Shown here: positions 50,345 through 58,992 of the stretch, in pieces
Layout: each line of letters begins with the position of its first letter
Numbering within the stretch: the stretch's first letter is position 1
Assembly (NCBI GenBank): GCA_002238415.1
Contig: MPMI01000008.1
Span: 62,001-126,000 of the forward strand
Reading direction: 5' to 3'
DNA: 64,000 nucleotides
From: Desulfurellaceae bacterium bin18
GTDB lineage: Bacteria > Desulfobacterota > Binatia > Bin18
Program-made: the position numbers and the translations under genes
The notes under the pieces: generated by a model
Databases searched by the model: none
The model's input: only the letters and a program-made list of their open reading frames with translations
What the model was told of the DNA's origin: nothing

Positions 50345-53300
50345 ATGATTCTTGCCGATGTGTGTGTTCGCCGACCCGTCTTTGCCACCATGCTTGTTGG
50401 AGTGCTCGTGGTGGCCGGCTGGTTTTCCTACAACAGCCTGACCTTGGAATTGATGCCCAAGGTCGAAATGCCGGTTGTCACCGTGACAACCACCCTGCCC
50501 GGTGCCGGTCCGGAGGAAATTGAAGCCCAGGTGACCAAGGTCATTGAGGAAGCCATCAACACAGTCAGCGGGATTGATGAGCTCCGGTCGGTCACCCGTG
50601 AGGGGCTCTCCCAAGTCATCGTGCAGTTCGTCCTGGAGAAAGACCTCGGCATTGCCGCTCAGGAAGTTCGCGACAAGGTGGGCACGGTCCTGGCCGATCT
50701 GCCCGAAGATGCGGACCCGCCGATTGTCGAGAAGTTCGACATTGACGCTACGCCGATTGCCACCGTTACCGTCTCAGGCTTTCGCGGCCTGAAAGAGCTG
50801 ACCGAAATCGCGGAGAATCAGGTCAAAGAACCGCTGGAGTCGGTGACCGGGGTCGGCGCCATTGACGTATTGGGTGGTCGGAAACGGGAAATTCATATCC
50901 TGGTTGACCCCGAGCGGCTCAAGGCCTACGGGCTGGCCATCCGAACCGTGGCGCAGGCCCTGGCCAAACAGAATGTCGAATTTCCGGGCGGACGCATCAC
51001 CCAAGAGAGCGGAGAGACCGTCTTGCGGACGCTCGGACGGGTCAAATCGGTCCGCGAGTTCGAAGATATCGTGGTCGCTACCAATGACGGCGTGCCCATT
51101 ACCTTGGCCGACATTGGCCGGGTCGAAGACGGCGTTGAAGAGCCACGCTCCTTGTCCCGCTACGACGGCAAGAACGCCGTATCTCTTATCATTCGCAAAC
51201 AATCCGGGTCGAACACGGTAGCCGCGGTCGAATCGGTTCAGGAGCGTCTGGCCGATGTTCGTCAGCTTCTCCCGCCGGGTGTCGAAGCGTTGGTGACGCG
51301 CGATCAGTCGGATTTTGTCAAAGCTTCCGTGCACGAGGTCCAGCAGCATCTCATCCTGGGCTCCTTGTTTGCCAGCATTATTGTGTATTTCTTTCTCGGC
51401 AATCTGCGCTCAACCCTGATTGCCGCCATCGCTATTCCGGTTTCCATCATCTCGACCTACACCCTGCTGGCCGCGGCCGGCTATTCCCTCAACCGCGTCA
51501 CCCTGCTGGCGCTTACCTTGGCCGTGGGCATTGTCATTGATGACGCGATTGTCGTGCTGGAAAATATTTATCGCTACATCGAAGAAAAGGGTATGAACGC
51601 CTTTGAGGCCGCGCGCGCCGCCACCGCCGAGGTGGGCTTGGCCGTCAGCGCCACTACCCTGTCGCTGGTTGTGATCTTCATTCCGGTTGGCTTTCTCAAG
51701 GGGATCGTCGGTATGTGGCTGAGCAGCTTCGGGTTTACCATGGCGTTCTCGATCATGGTCTCCCTGTTGGTCGCTTTTACCCTGACACCCATGCTGTGCT
51801 CGCGCTTTCTGCCCAAACATCTCGACGACCACGCCCATTCTTCACGCGAGTCACGTTTCTACGGGCTCATCGATCGGTCCTATACCGCCATGCTGAAGTG
51901 GTCGATGCGCCACCGCTGGGCGATTGTGTGCCTCACCCTGGGCGTGTTTGTTTCCACCCCTTTTATTGCGGGCCTTGTCCGCCCCAGCCTGATGGCCAGC
52001 GACGACCGGGGGGAGTTTGAAATCAATATCAAGACCCCGCCCGGCTATTCGCTGGCCCAAACTGACGCCGTGACACGTCAGATTGAAGAGGAAATTCATC
52101 CCCTTCCGGGTGTGAACCATCTGCTGACCGAGATTGGCTCAACCGTGGGTGAGTCCGTAACAAAGTCAAAAATTGTCGTCACCCTCACGCATTACTCCGA
52201 GCGAACCCTCCACCAGAATCAGGTCATGGATTTGGCCCGTGAGAAGGTTCAGGGATTCCCCAATCTCAGGATCAGCGTAGACCAGATTTTGCCGGTCAGT
52301 GGTGGGGGTATCCAGAATGTGGATGTCTCGTACAACTTGCGTGGCCCGGACCTGGAAACGCTCCAACAATATTCCGAAGATTTGAAAACCCGCGTCCAGA
52401 ACATGCCTGGTCTGCGCGATGTGGACTCGACCTTCGAGGGTGGGAATCCCGAACTCCAGGTCCATCTCAACCGACGGAAATCTTCCGATCTCGGCATTGA
52501 GGCGGCTGATATTGCCTCGACCCTGCGTATTATGATCGCGGGTGAGAAAATTACGACCTATCGTGAAGGCGATGAATTATATGATGTGCGCCTGCGCCTG
52601 ACTCCTGAGAGTCGGAATCGACCCGAGGTGATTCAGCAGGTCGCGGTCCCGTCAGCGTCCGTGGGGCAGGTCATACTCAATAATGTGGTCGATCTGGTTC
52701 CCGGCACCGGCCCGGTGCAAATTGACCGCCAGGATCGGCAGCGCCAGATTACGATTACCGGCAATCTGGCCAAAGACAAGGCGCTCGGCGACGCGATTGC
52801 CGACATTGATGCCGAGGTCGAGGAAATGGGCCTGCCGCTGGGCTATACCACCGGGGTGACCGGCATGGGCAAGATGTTTGAAGAGATGATGGAAAGCTTT
52901 CAGATCGCTTTTCTGTTGTCCATTATTGGCATGTATATGGTCCTGGCGGCACAGTTTGAGAGCTTTCTGCACCCGATTACCATTATGCTGTCCCTGCCTC
53001 TGGCCGTGCCCTTTGCCCTGTTGGCGCTGTATATCGCCGGCCAGCATCTGGCGCTGTTCGCGATTCTGGGCATGTTGTTGTTATTCGGGATCGTGAAGAA
53101 AAACTCGATCCTGCAAATCGACCATACCATCAATTTGCGAGCCGCAGGCCTGCCGCGCGACGAGGCCATTCTGCGGGCCAACAAGGAACGCCTGCGTCCG
53201 ATCCTGATGACGACCCTGGCCCTTGTAGCCGGTATGATCCCGATTCTGATCGGCCAGGGCCCGGCCGCGGAAAGTCATCGTGGTATTGCGGTCGTCGTCA

Positions 53301-53527
53301 TTGGCGGACAGAGTTTATGCTTATTGATCACCTTATTGGTGACCCCGGTCGCCTATTCCCTGTTCGACGATATCGAGGAATGGCTGGGCCGCACGATGCC
53401 GGCCCTGAGAAACCTGCCGCGCCGGCTTTTCCGCCGGAGGCCGGTGCAAGAATCGCCTCCGGCCTCCGACCAAATACCGCCTCCTGTCTCGGCCCAGATA
53501 AAAGAAGAGGAAGCATTCGGGGATTGA
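50345..53527 (+). CDS. RND-family efflux transporter, AcrB/HAE1-like
   Basis: The 1060-residue pump has 12 membrane helices in two halves and large periplasmic loops. The proton-relay segment LAVGIVIDDAIVVLENIYRY is present, as are GILVAGWF-like N-terminal helix VRRPVFATML, and the porter-domain GGGIQNVDVSYNLRG. The start MILADVCVRRPVF at 50345 is standard; the frame upstream to 50264 is caused by the repeat array. It exports hydrophobic compounds by proton antiport. It is the third gene of the TetR-controlled operon. The C-terminus has a Pro-rich tail. Confidence 0.93.
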   Translation: MILADVCVRRPVFATMLVGVLVVAGWFSYNSLTLELMPKVEMPVVTVTTTLPGAGPEEIEAQVTKVIEEAINTVSGIDELRSVTREGLSQVIVQFVLEKDLGIAAQEVRDKVGTVLADLPEDADPPIVEKFDIDATPIATVTVSGFRGLKELTEIAENQVKEPLESVTGVGAIDVLGGRKREIHILVDPERLKAYGLAIRTVAQALAKQNVEFPGGRITQESGETVLRTLGRVKSVREFEDIVVATNDGVPITLADIGRVEDGVEEPRSLSRYDGKNAVSLIIRKQSGSNTVAAVESVQERLADVRQLLPPGVEALVTRDQSDFVKASVHEVQQHLILGSLFASIIVYFFLGNLRSTLIAAIAIPVSIISTYTLLAAAGYSLNRVTLLALTLAVGIVIDDAIVVLENIYRYIEEKGMNAFEAARAATAEVGLAVSATTLSLVVIFIPVGFLKGIVGMWLSSFGFTMAFSIMVSLLVAFTLTPMLCSRFLPKHLDDHAHSSRESRFYGLIDRSYTAMLKWSMRHRWAIVCLTLGVFVSTPFIAGLVRPSLMASDDRGEFEINIKTPPGYSLAQTDAVTRQIEEEIHPLPGVNHLLTEIGSTVGESVTKSKIVVTLTHYSERTLHQNQVMDLAREKVQGFPNLRISVDQILPVSGGGIQNVDVSYNLRGPDLETLQQYSEDLKTRVQNMPGLRDVDSTFEGGNPELQVHLNRRKSSDLGIEAADIASTLRIMIAGEKITTYREGDELYDVRLRLTPESRNRPEVIQQVAVPSASVGQVILNNVVDLVPGTGPVQIDRQDRQRQITITGNLAKDKALGDAIADIDAEVEEMGLPLGYTTGVTGMGKMFEEMMESFQIAFLLSIIGMYMVLAAQFESFLHPITIMLSLPLAVPFALLALYIAGQHLALFAILGMLLLFGIVKKNSILQIDHTINLRAAGLPRDEAILRANKERLRPILMTTLALVAGMIPILIGQGPAAESHRGIAVVVIGGQSLCLLITLLVTPVAYSLFDDIEEWLGRTMPALRNLPRRLFRRRPVQESPPASDQIPPPVSAQIKEEEAFGD

Positions 53528-53556
53528 ACGGGATCAGGTCACACCGTCGTTATTCG

Positions 53557-53952
53557 TCATCCTTCATCGGGTCTTTCGGGAGGCTCAAGCGGGTAGACTC
53601 TGAGACTCTGCCAGCGGCGCAACAGCACCTTGCCGGACGGGAAATCGGGCGGCTGGGACACGTCCGCAGCTCGGCAGAGATGCACTTCCACTTTGCCCCG
53701 GCCGCCGCGTGCCTTGGAATGCCAGGCCGCCAGCCGGGCCGCGTGTACCAAGACCGCGGGCGGCAGTTCGGCGAGCCGGTTGGGGTTGCGGACCACCACA
53801 TGACTGCCGGGAAAGTTGACCACGTGCAGCCAGAAATCTTCAGGCTCCGCAACCTCGAAAGTCAGCCGGTCATTCTGGGTATCCCCTTTCCCCACCAGAA
53901 TTTCAAAGCCCTCAAAAGAGCTGGTTCGGAAAGGTCGGCCCTTGCTCGCCAT
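53557..53952 (-). CDS. NFACT-R domain (DUF814) protein
   Basis: The 131-residue stand-alone protein has the NFACT RNA-binding fold: FRTSSFEGFEILVGKGDTQN, LTFEVAEPEDFWLHVVNFPG and SHVVVRNPNRLAELP with ARLAAWHSKARGGRGKVEVH. The domain is usually the C-terminal part of fibronectin-binding-like/Rqc2 proteins that bind tRNA on stalled ribosomes. Here the other domains are missing. Divergent from the GCS2-CBS gene. Confidence 0.85.
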   Translation of the reverse strand: MASKGRPFRTSSFEGFEILVGKGDTQNDRLTFEVAEPEDFWLHVVNFPGSHVVVRNPNRLAELPPAVLVHAARLAAWHSKARGGRGKVEVHLCRAADVSQPPDFPSGKVLLRRWQSLRVYPLEPPERPDEG

Positions 53953-54080
53953 TGTCGTTGGTTCCTACGCGTGGTGCTCCGTATTGTTGTCACCGAATGC
54001 CCTATGCCTTCGCTCCTACGACATATAACATACGCGACTGCATTCGAGACCACCGAGGCATTCAGGCCCGAGGAAGAAGA

Positions 54081-55997
54081 GTGGGCAATCAAGACGTACT
54101 CCGCGATACTGATTCAGGCCAACTCCGTCGCTTTATCGCCCATCTCCTGCGCGATATCCACGCGCTGGAGCATATGCTCGACAGCGGTTTGATCGAATCC
54201 GGGGTCCACCGGATTGGGGCAGAGCAAGAACTTTTTTTAGTGGATGCCGCCTGGCGTCCGGCTCCGCGCGCCTTGGACATCCTTGAGCGGATCGATGACC
54301 CCCATTACACCACAGAGCTGGGGCTGTTTAACCTGGAGATCAATCTGGATCCCTTAGTATTTGAGGGAGACTGCCTGAGTCAGCTTGAGGACCAACTCGA
54401 CCACTCACTCGCCACAGTGAGAGCCGCCGCTCACCAGTGTGGGGCCGAGGTGGTCCTGAGTGGAATTTTGCCAACGCTGCGTAAGTCCGACCTGGCGCTG
54501 ACCAATATGACCCCCAAGCCGCGCTACCGGGCGCTGAATACCGTGCTTACCCAGCTCCGTGGGGGTGATTACGAGTTCCAGCTCAAAGGCGCGGATGAAC
54601 TGAGCCTCAAGCACGACTCGGTCATGTTGGAAGCGGGCTGCACCAGTTTTCAGGTCCACTACCAGGTCGAGCCGGCCGAGTTTCCCCAGTGTTATAATAT
54701 CGCCCAGGTCATGACGGCTCCGCTCCTGGCCGCGGCCGCCAACTCACCACTCCTGTTTGGCCGCCGGCTGTGGCGCGAGACGCGGATTCCGCTGTTCCAA
54801 CAATCTGTCGACACTCGCCGCGCCAGCTCCCATATGCGCGAGCGTGCGCCACGGGTGAGCTTTGGTCAGCAGTGGGTGGACCATTCGATACTCGAACTCA
54901 TCCAGGAGGATTTGGCTCGTTTTCGGGTTCTGATCGGAACGCCATCAGAGGAAGATGCCTTGTGCTTGCTGGAGCAGGGCAGGCTGCCCGAATTACAGGC
55001 CCTGCGTCTCCATACCGGGACGGTGTACCGCTGGAACAGAGGCTGCTTTGGTATCGGAGGTGGGAAGGCCCATATCCGCATCGAGAACCGCGTCTTGCCA
55101 GCCGGTCCCAGTGTTGTTGATGAAGTCGCCAATGCCGCCTTCTTCCTCGGCCTGCTCCGGGGAGGGCAACACGCCTATGACGATATTACCCACAAAATGC
55201 CCTTCCATAATGCGGAGACCAACTTTCTAGCGGCGGCTCAGAGGGGGCTCGATGCCCAGTTTACCTGGCTCGGCGGACAGGTTGTGCTAGCCCGCGACTT
55301 GATTTGCCAGGACTTATTACCGCTGGCCCGGCACGGACTCCGTACTGCGGGGCTGAACCCGGCGGACATCGAGCGCTACCTGGGTGTGATCGAACAACGG
55401 GTGGCAACAGGCCGGACCGGTTCGTCCTGGCTCTTGCGCTCATTGGCAGACATGCGGGAGACTGACACCCAAGCGGTGCGGCTGAGTGCATTGACCGCAG
55501 CAACCGCTCGGAGGCAATGGGAAGGAAGCCCGGTGCACGCATGGCCATCGGCCCAAATTGAAGAAGGATGGAGTGATACATTGCACGTCCTGCGTATTGA
55601 AGAATGTATGACGACCGATCTGTTTACCGTCCATCCCAACGAACCAATGGACTTGGTAGCCAAGCTGATGGACTGGAAACGGATTCGGCATATCCCGGTT
55701 GAGGACGACCAGGGCAAGCTGGTTGGTCTGATCTCGTGCTTTGAGGTCCTGCGTCACTGTGCACCGTCGGTCCGGCAGGCCGAGAGCGAGCCGGTCCCGG
55801 TCGGGGCGGTCATGCAACCGAATCCGCTGACGCTTCCACCCGAAACACCGGTCGTAGAAGCGGTGGCCCGGATGCAACAGGAAAAAAGCGAGTCCTTGCT
55901 GGTGGCCAAAGACGAGCGTCTGGTCGGAATCGTGACCGAGCATGACATCCTCAGGATAACGGCCCGTCTGCTTGAACAGTCGGCCCAGAACGACTGA
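54081..55997 (+). CDS. GCS2-type carboxylate-amine ligase-like protein fused to CBS domains
   Basis: The 638-residue product has a GCS2/glutamate-cysteine-ligase-type domain (about 1-480) with VHRIGAEQELFLVDAAWRPA, ELGLFNLEINLDPLVF, and CYNIAQVMTAPLLAAAANSP. A C-terminal pair of CBS domains follows (about 525-638), with MTTDLFTVHPNEPMDLVAKL and VAKDERLVGIVTEHDILRI. CBS domains bind adenine nucleotides and probably regulate the ligase. The GTG at 54081 has GAGGAA upstream and the better N-terminus; a longer frame to 53952 crosses the divergent promoter region. The stop overlaps the next start (TGATG). Confidence 0.82.
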   Translation: MGNQDVLRDTDSGQLRRFIAHLLRDIHALEHMLDSGLIESGVHRIGAEQELFLVDAAWRPAPRALDILERIDDPHYTTELGLFNLEINLDPLVFEGDCLSQLEDQLDHSLATVRAAAHQCGAEVVLSGILPTLRKSDLALTNMTPKPRYRALNTVLTQLRGGDYEFQLKGADELSLKHDSVMLEAGCTSFQVHYQVEPAEFPQCYNIAQVMTAPLLAAAANSPLLFGRRLWRETRIPLFQQSVDTRRASSHMRERAPRVSFGQQWVDHSILELIQEDLARFRVLIGTPSEEDALCLLEQGRLPELQALRLHTGTVYRWNRGCFGIGGGKAHIRIENRVLPAGPSVVDEVANAAFFLGLLRGGQHAYDDITHKMPFHNAETNFLAAAQRGLDAQFTWLGGQVVLARDLICQDLLPLARHGLRTAGLNPADIERYLGVIEQRVATGRTGSSWLLRSLADMRETDTQAVRLSALTAATARRQWEGSPVHAWPSAQIEEGWSDTLHVLRIEECMTTDLFTVHPNEPMDLVAKLMDWKRIRHIPVEDDQGKLVGLISCFEVLRHCAPSVRQAESEPVPVGAVMQPNPLTLPPETPVVEAVARMQQEKSESLLVAKDERLVGIVTEHDILRITARLLEQSAQND

Positions 55998-57160
55998 TGC
56001 CCGAACCCTCCGTCCAGTCCCCCAACTTTCCCCGCCTGCTCGGCAGCTATGGCGGCGATACGCCCGGGCCGCTCGTGATTGGCATTGGAGGAATGCACGG
56101 CAATGAGCCGGCCGGGGTGTTTGCTTTGCAGCAGGTGCTGCACAGTTTACACACTCGGCGACTCCCTTTTCGGGGGAAGTTGATCGCGCTCACCGGAAAC
56201 CGCGCCGCTCTGGCGCGCGACTGTCGGTACATTGATGAGGACTTCAACCGGCTGTGGGCAGATGAGCGTCTCCAAGGGGTGGGGAAGCGACGCGCTGAGC
56301 TGACCTCGGAAGAGCAGGAGCAGCGGGAGTTGCTTACGGCAATAGAAGTGGCGCTGGTGCAGCGCCAGGGACCGGCGGTCTTCCTCGACCTGCACACCAC
56401 CTCTGCCGAGGGTCAGCCGTTTGTGGTGATTGGTGATAGCCTGCCCAACCGTCGCTTTGCGTTCGATCTTCAGGCCCCGGTCATTCTCGGCCTGGAAGAA
56501 CAGCTAGAGGGTACGCTGCTGAATTATCTGAGCGAGCAGGGACATGTCGTCATTGGTTTTGAAGGCGGCCAGCACGCTTCGCCAAGCGCAGTGCAGAACC
56601 ATATTGCGGCTATCTGGAGCGTCCTGACAACCGCCGGTTGTCTCCGGTCCCAAGACGCACCCGAAAGGACACTGCCCGAGCCGCCGGTCTATCCGGTCTT
56701 GGAGATCCGCTATCACCATCTGATCCAAGCCGGTGACGATTTTGCAATGGAACCCGGCTTCACCAACTTTCAGCCGGTCAGGCGTGGCCAGCTCTTGGCC
56801 CGTGACCGGCACGGACAGATTCGCGCTCAGGCGTCCGGACAGATTCTGATGCCCCTCTATCAGGGCCAGGGAGCGGACGGATTTTTCCTGGTCAGAACAG
56901 TCCGGCGGTTCTGGTTGCGCCTCGCGGTGTGGCTGCGCCATCTCCGGCTTGAGCGACTCTTACCGCTGCTGCCCGGAGTACGCCGACATCCGGACCAGGC
57001 CGCGACCCTGATTGTCGAGCCACACATTGCCCGCTGGTTTGTGATGGAGATTTTTCACCTGTTGGGCTTCCGCAAGAAACGGCACCACGCCGGGAAACTG
57101 CTCGTCAGCCGTCGCTGGCATGAGCCGGGTGTGTTTGAGGACGGAGAGCCCAATCCGTAA
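55997..57160 (+). CDS. Succinylglutamate desuccinylase/aspartoacylase (AstE/AspA)-family hydrolase
   Basis: A 387-residue zinc hydrolase of the M14-like AspA/AstE family. Motifs: GIGGMHGNEPAGVFAL (zinc His and Glu), DEDFNRLW, FLDLHTTSAEGQPFV (zinc His) and the C-terminal lid GFEGGQHASP. It removes acyl groups from amino acids or peptides. It is translationally coupled to the GCS2-CBS gene, so the two probably add and remove an amide-linked group. The last 130 residues are a less conserved extension. Confidence 0.85.
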   Translation: MPEPSVQSPNFPRLLGSYGGDTPGPLVIGIGGMHGNEPAGVFALQQVLHSLHTRRLPFRGKLIALTGNRAALARDCRYIDEDFNRLWADERLQGVGKRRAELTSEEQEQRELLTAIEVALVQRQGPAVFLDLHTTSAEGQPFVVIGDSLPNRRFAFDLQAPVILGLEEQLEGTLLNYLSEQGHVVIGFEGGQHASPSAVQNHIAAIWSVLTTAGCLRSQDAPERTLPEPPVYPVLEIRYHHLIQAGDDFAMEPGFTNFQPVRRGQLLARDRHGQIRAQASGQILMPLYQGQGADGFFLVRTVRRFWLRLAVWLRHLRLERLLPLLPGVRRHPDQAATLIVEPHIARWFVMEIFHLLGFRKKRHHAGKLLVSRRWHEPGVFEDGEPNP

Positions 57161-57287
57161 GAGACAGAACTCAAAGCTCTGTTTGCATGTTTTGGAGGAT
57201 ATGTGGTACAGGATTGACATTCTATATGGGGGAACCGCTACCGTTTCAAGCTTGTTCAAGACACTGCCCCTGGTGCTGATCAACGGC

Positions 57288-57295
57288 AAGGAGGG
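57288..57295 (+). promoter_or_regulatory. Ribosome binding site deciding the pmoC start
   Basis: AAGGAGGG lies 7 bases before the ATG at 57303. An alternative in-frame ATG at 57201 has only a crowded GGAGG two bases before it. A TTGACA-like box at 57214-57219 lies upstream, without a convincing -10 element. Confidence 0.65.
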
Positions 57296-57302
57296 ACCTT
57301 CG

Positions 57303-58154
57303 ATGGCAGCAACGTCTATATCAGCCTCGGTCGAAAGGCAGGCCGTCCAGATAGAGGAAATGAAGCACGACAAAACAGCGCACGGCGAGATGCCGTTCAT
57401 ACGCTTTCTGGTTATAGGCGGCGGCCTGGGGCTGCTGTCGTTGTTTCTTATCAGGCTGTGGCAGGGTGAGTGGTGGTTCCCGGTTGGTATGGATGCGACG
57501 ACACCCGAATTTGCGACGTATTGGCTGGGTTTGCTGTACGTCGAGTGGATCGTCCTTATCGCCACCGCTATCATCGGCTTTACGGCCTATCGCAAACCCT
57601 GTTCGACCTGTGCCGTTCAGAGAAAAGAGTTGGGACGAATCGACCCCGAGCACGAGCTTAATCATATCGGCAAGCTCTGGGCTACGGTCGCGGTGGCGGC
57701 CATGTTTGGCTTTGGGGTCAGCTATTTTGCCGAGCAAGACGCCGTGTGGCACCAAATTGTGGTGCGCGATACGGCCTTTACGCCCAGCCACATTCCGCTC
57801 TTCTTCTACACCTTTCCCATGTTGATCATCATGACTGGCGTCAGCTCCTGGTACGCCTATAACCGCTTGCATCATCTGTATGTCGGTGAGGGGGGCAAAG
57901 GCATACCCATCTGCTATCTGCTGTTTCCGGCCGGCGGCTGGTTCCTGTTCGCCAATGTGGCGTTTAATGAACTGGGACACTCAAGCTGGATTACTGAAGA
58001 ACTGTTTGTGCAGCCCTACCATTTTCCGTTTGCCTGGGCGACGTATTTCTTTTTTGCCGGGTTTGCGCTGCTCTTTAAGACCGTGCCACGCATCTTTGAA
58101 AACCTGGGAGAAATAGCCCAGCAAGCGTCAACCGAGGCAAAGGCGTCATCGTAG
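57303..58154 (+). CDS. pmoC: Copper membrane monooxygenase subunit C (PmoC/AmoC family)
   Basis: The 283-residue integral membrane subunit carries what recent structures identify as CuC and CuD sites. CuC: Asp146, His150 and His163 in EQDAVWHQIVVRDTAFTPSH, with the same spacing as Asp156/His160/His173 of the Methylococcus enzyme. CuD: Asn222, His226 and His240 in FNELGHSSWI and QPYH, with the spacing of Asn227/His231/His245. About six membrane helices are visible. First gene of the pmoCAB operon. The C-terminal tail is short. The substrate (methane, short alkane or ammonia) is not set by these residues. Confidence 0.93.
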   Translation: MAATSISASVERQAVQIEEMKHDKTAHGEMPFIRFLVIGGGLGLLSLFLIRLWQGEWWFPVGMDATTPEFATYWLGLLYVEWIVLIATAIIGFTAYRKPCSTCAVQRKELGRIDPEHELNHIGKLWATVAVAAMFGFGVSYFAEQDAVWHQIVVRDTAFTPSHIPLFFYTFPMLIIMTGVSSWYAYNRLHHLYVGEGGKGIPICYLLFPAGGWFLFANVAFNELGHSSWITEELFVQPYHFPFAWATYFFFAGFALLFKTVPRIFENLGEIAQQASTEAKASS

Positions 58155-58233
58155 GCTACCGACTCGTCTACTGGCGGACTGTCGCAACGCAAGGCGTTCA
58201 GGAAGGGGCGGGCCTCGGGATAGGTTAAAAACA

Positions 58234-58977
58234 ATGAAGGCGGAAGAGCTTGCTGCGCTTGGCCAGCACAAGATGGCCAAGGTCTTTGATGTCATCCTGC
58301 TCCTGGCCCTGGTCGGCTTCTTCACCGTCATCCCCCATGTCAGTCGTATGCTCTATATGGGTGACTGGGATTTCTGGGTGGACTGGAAAGACAAGCTGTG
58401 GTGGCCGATCGCCGGCCCGAGTGCCGCTCTTTTGGTGACTGCGGTGGGCCACTATCTGGCCTGGTACTATCTGCGCCTGCCGCTGGGGGCCACGTTTACC
58501 GCGGTGTTCGTCTTGGTCGGAGCTTGGCTGAGTCGGATCTTCAGCTTTTACAGCATGGAGTATTATCCGATTAATTTTATCTGGCCGGCCACAACGATTC
58601 CCATGGCACTGGCGCTTGACCTGATTCTCTTTTGGTCACGCAGCTATCTGGTGACGAGTCTGACTGGCGGGGTTTTATGGGGGGTTCTCTTTTATCCGGT
58701 GAACTGGCTGATGCTCATGCCCTTCCTGCAGCCGGTAACGCTGTTTGGCAAGACCTTTACCATTGCCGATTTGATGGGCTATTACTTCATCCGCCCTCAG
58801 ACCCCGGAATACTTGCGCCGGATTGATGAAGGTACGCTGCAAGCCTTCCTGGGCCAGCGTATCTGGATCAGCATATTAATGGCCGGTATCGCCTGCACCT
58901 TCATGTATTGGATTGGCATCGGCTTGGGGAAACTGCTCGGCATTATGCCGATGCGGAAAGTCCTGCGCCAAACCTGA
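58234..58977 (+). CDS. pmoA: Copper membrane monooxygenase subunit A (PmoA/AmoA family)
   Basis: The 247-residue membrane protein is exactly the family length. It contains DWDFWVDWKDKLWWP (the conserved stretch used in pmoA primers), YYLRLPLGATFTAVFVLVGA, FYSMEYYPINFIWPATTIPM and LMGYYFIRPQTPEYLR (middle part). About seven membrane helices. It lies between pmoC (79 bases) and pmoB (15 bases). Substrate class needs phylogeny; the divergence by eye from well-known methanotroph sequences is considerable. Confidence 0.93.
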   Translation: MKAEELAALGQHKMAKVFDVILLLALVGFFTVIPHVSRMLYMGDWDFWVDWKDKLWWPIAGPSAALLVTAVGHYLAWYYLRLPLGATFTAVFVLVGAWLSRIFSFYSMEYYPINFIWPATTIPMALALDLILFWSRSYLVTSLTGGVLWGVLFYPVNWLMLMPFLQPVTLFGKTFTIADLMGYYFIRPQTPEYLRRIDEGTLQAFLGQRIWISILMAGIACTFMYWIGIGLGKLLGIMPMRKVLRQT

Positions 58978-58992
58978 CTGGTCGAGGCCTTC

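Noticed and set aside
53317..54192. A 291-codon plus-strand frame between the RND and GCS2 genes
   Set aside because: Overlaps the RND 3' end and is antisense to the NFACT-R gene; residues look random.
57201..57302. N-terminal extension of PmoC from the ATG at 57201
   Set aside because: The ATG at 57303 has a far better placed AAGGAGGG site and gives the usual family length.
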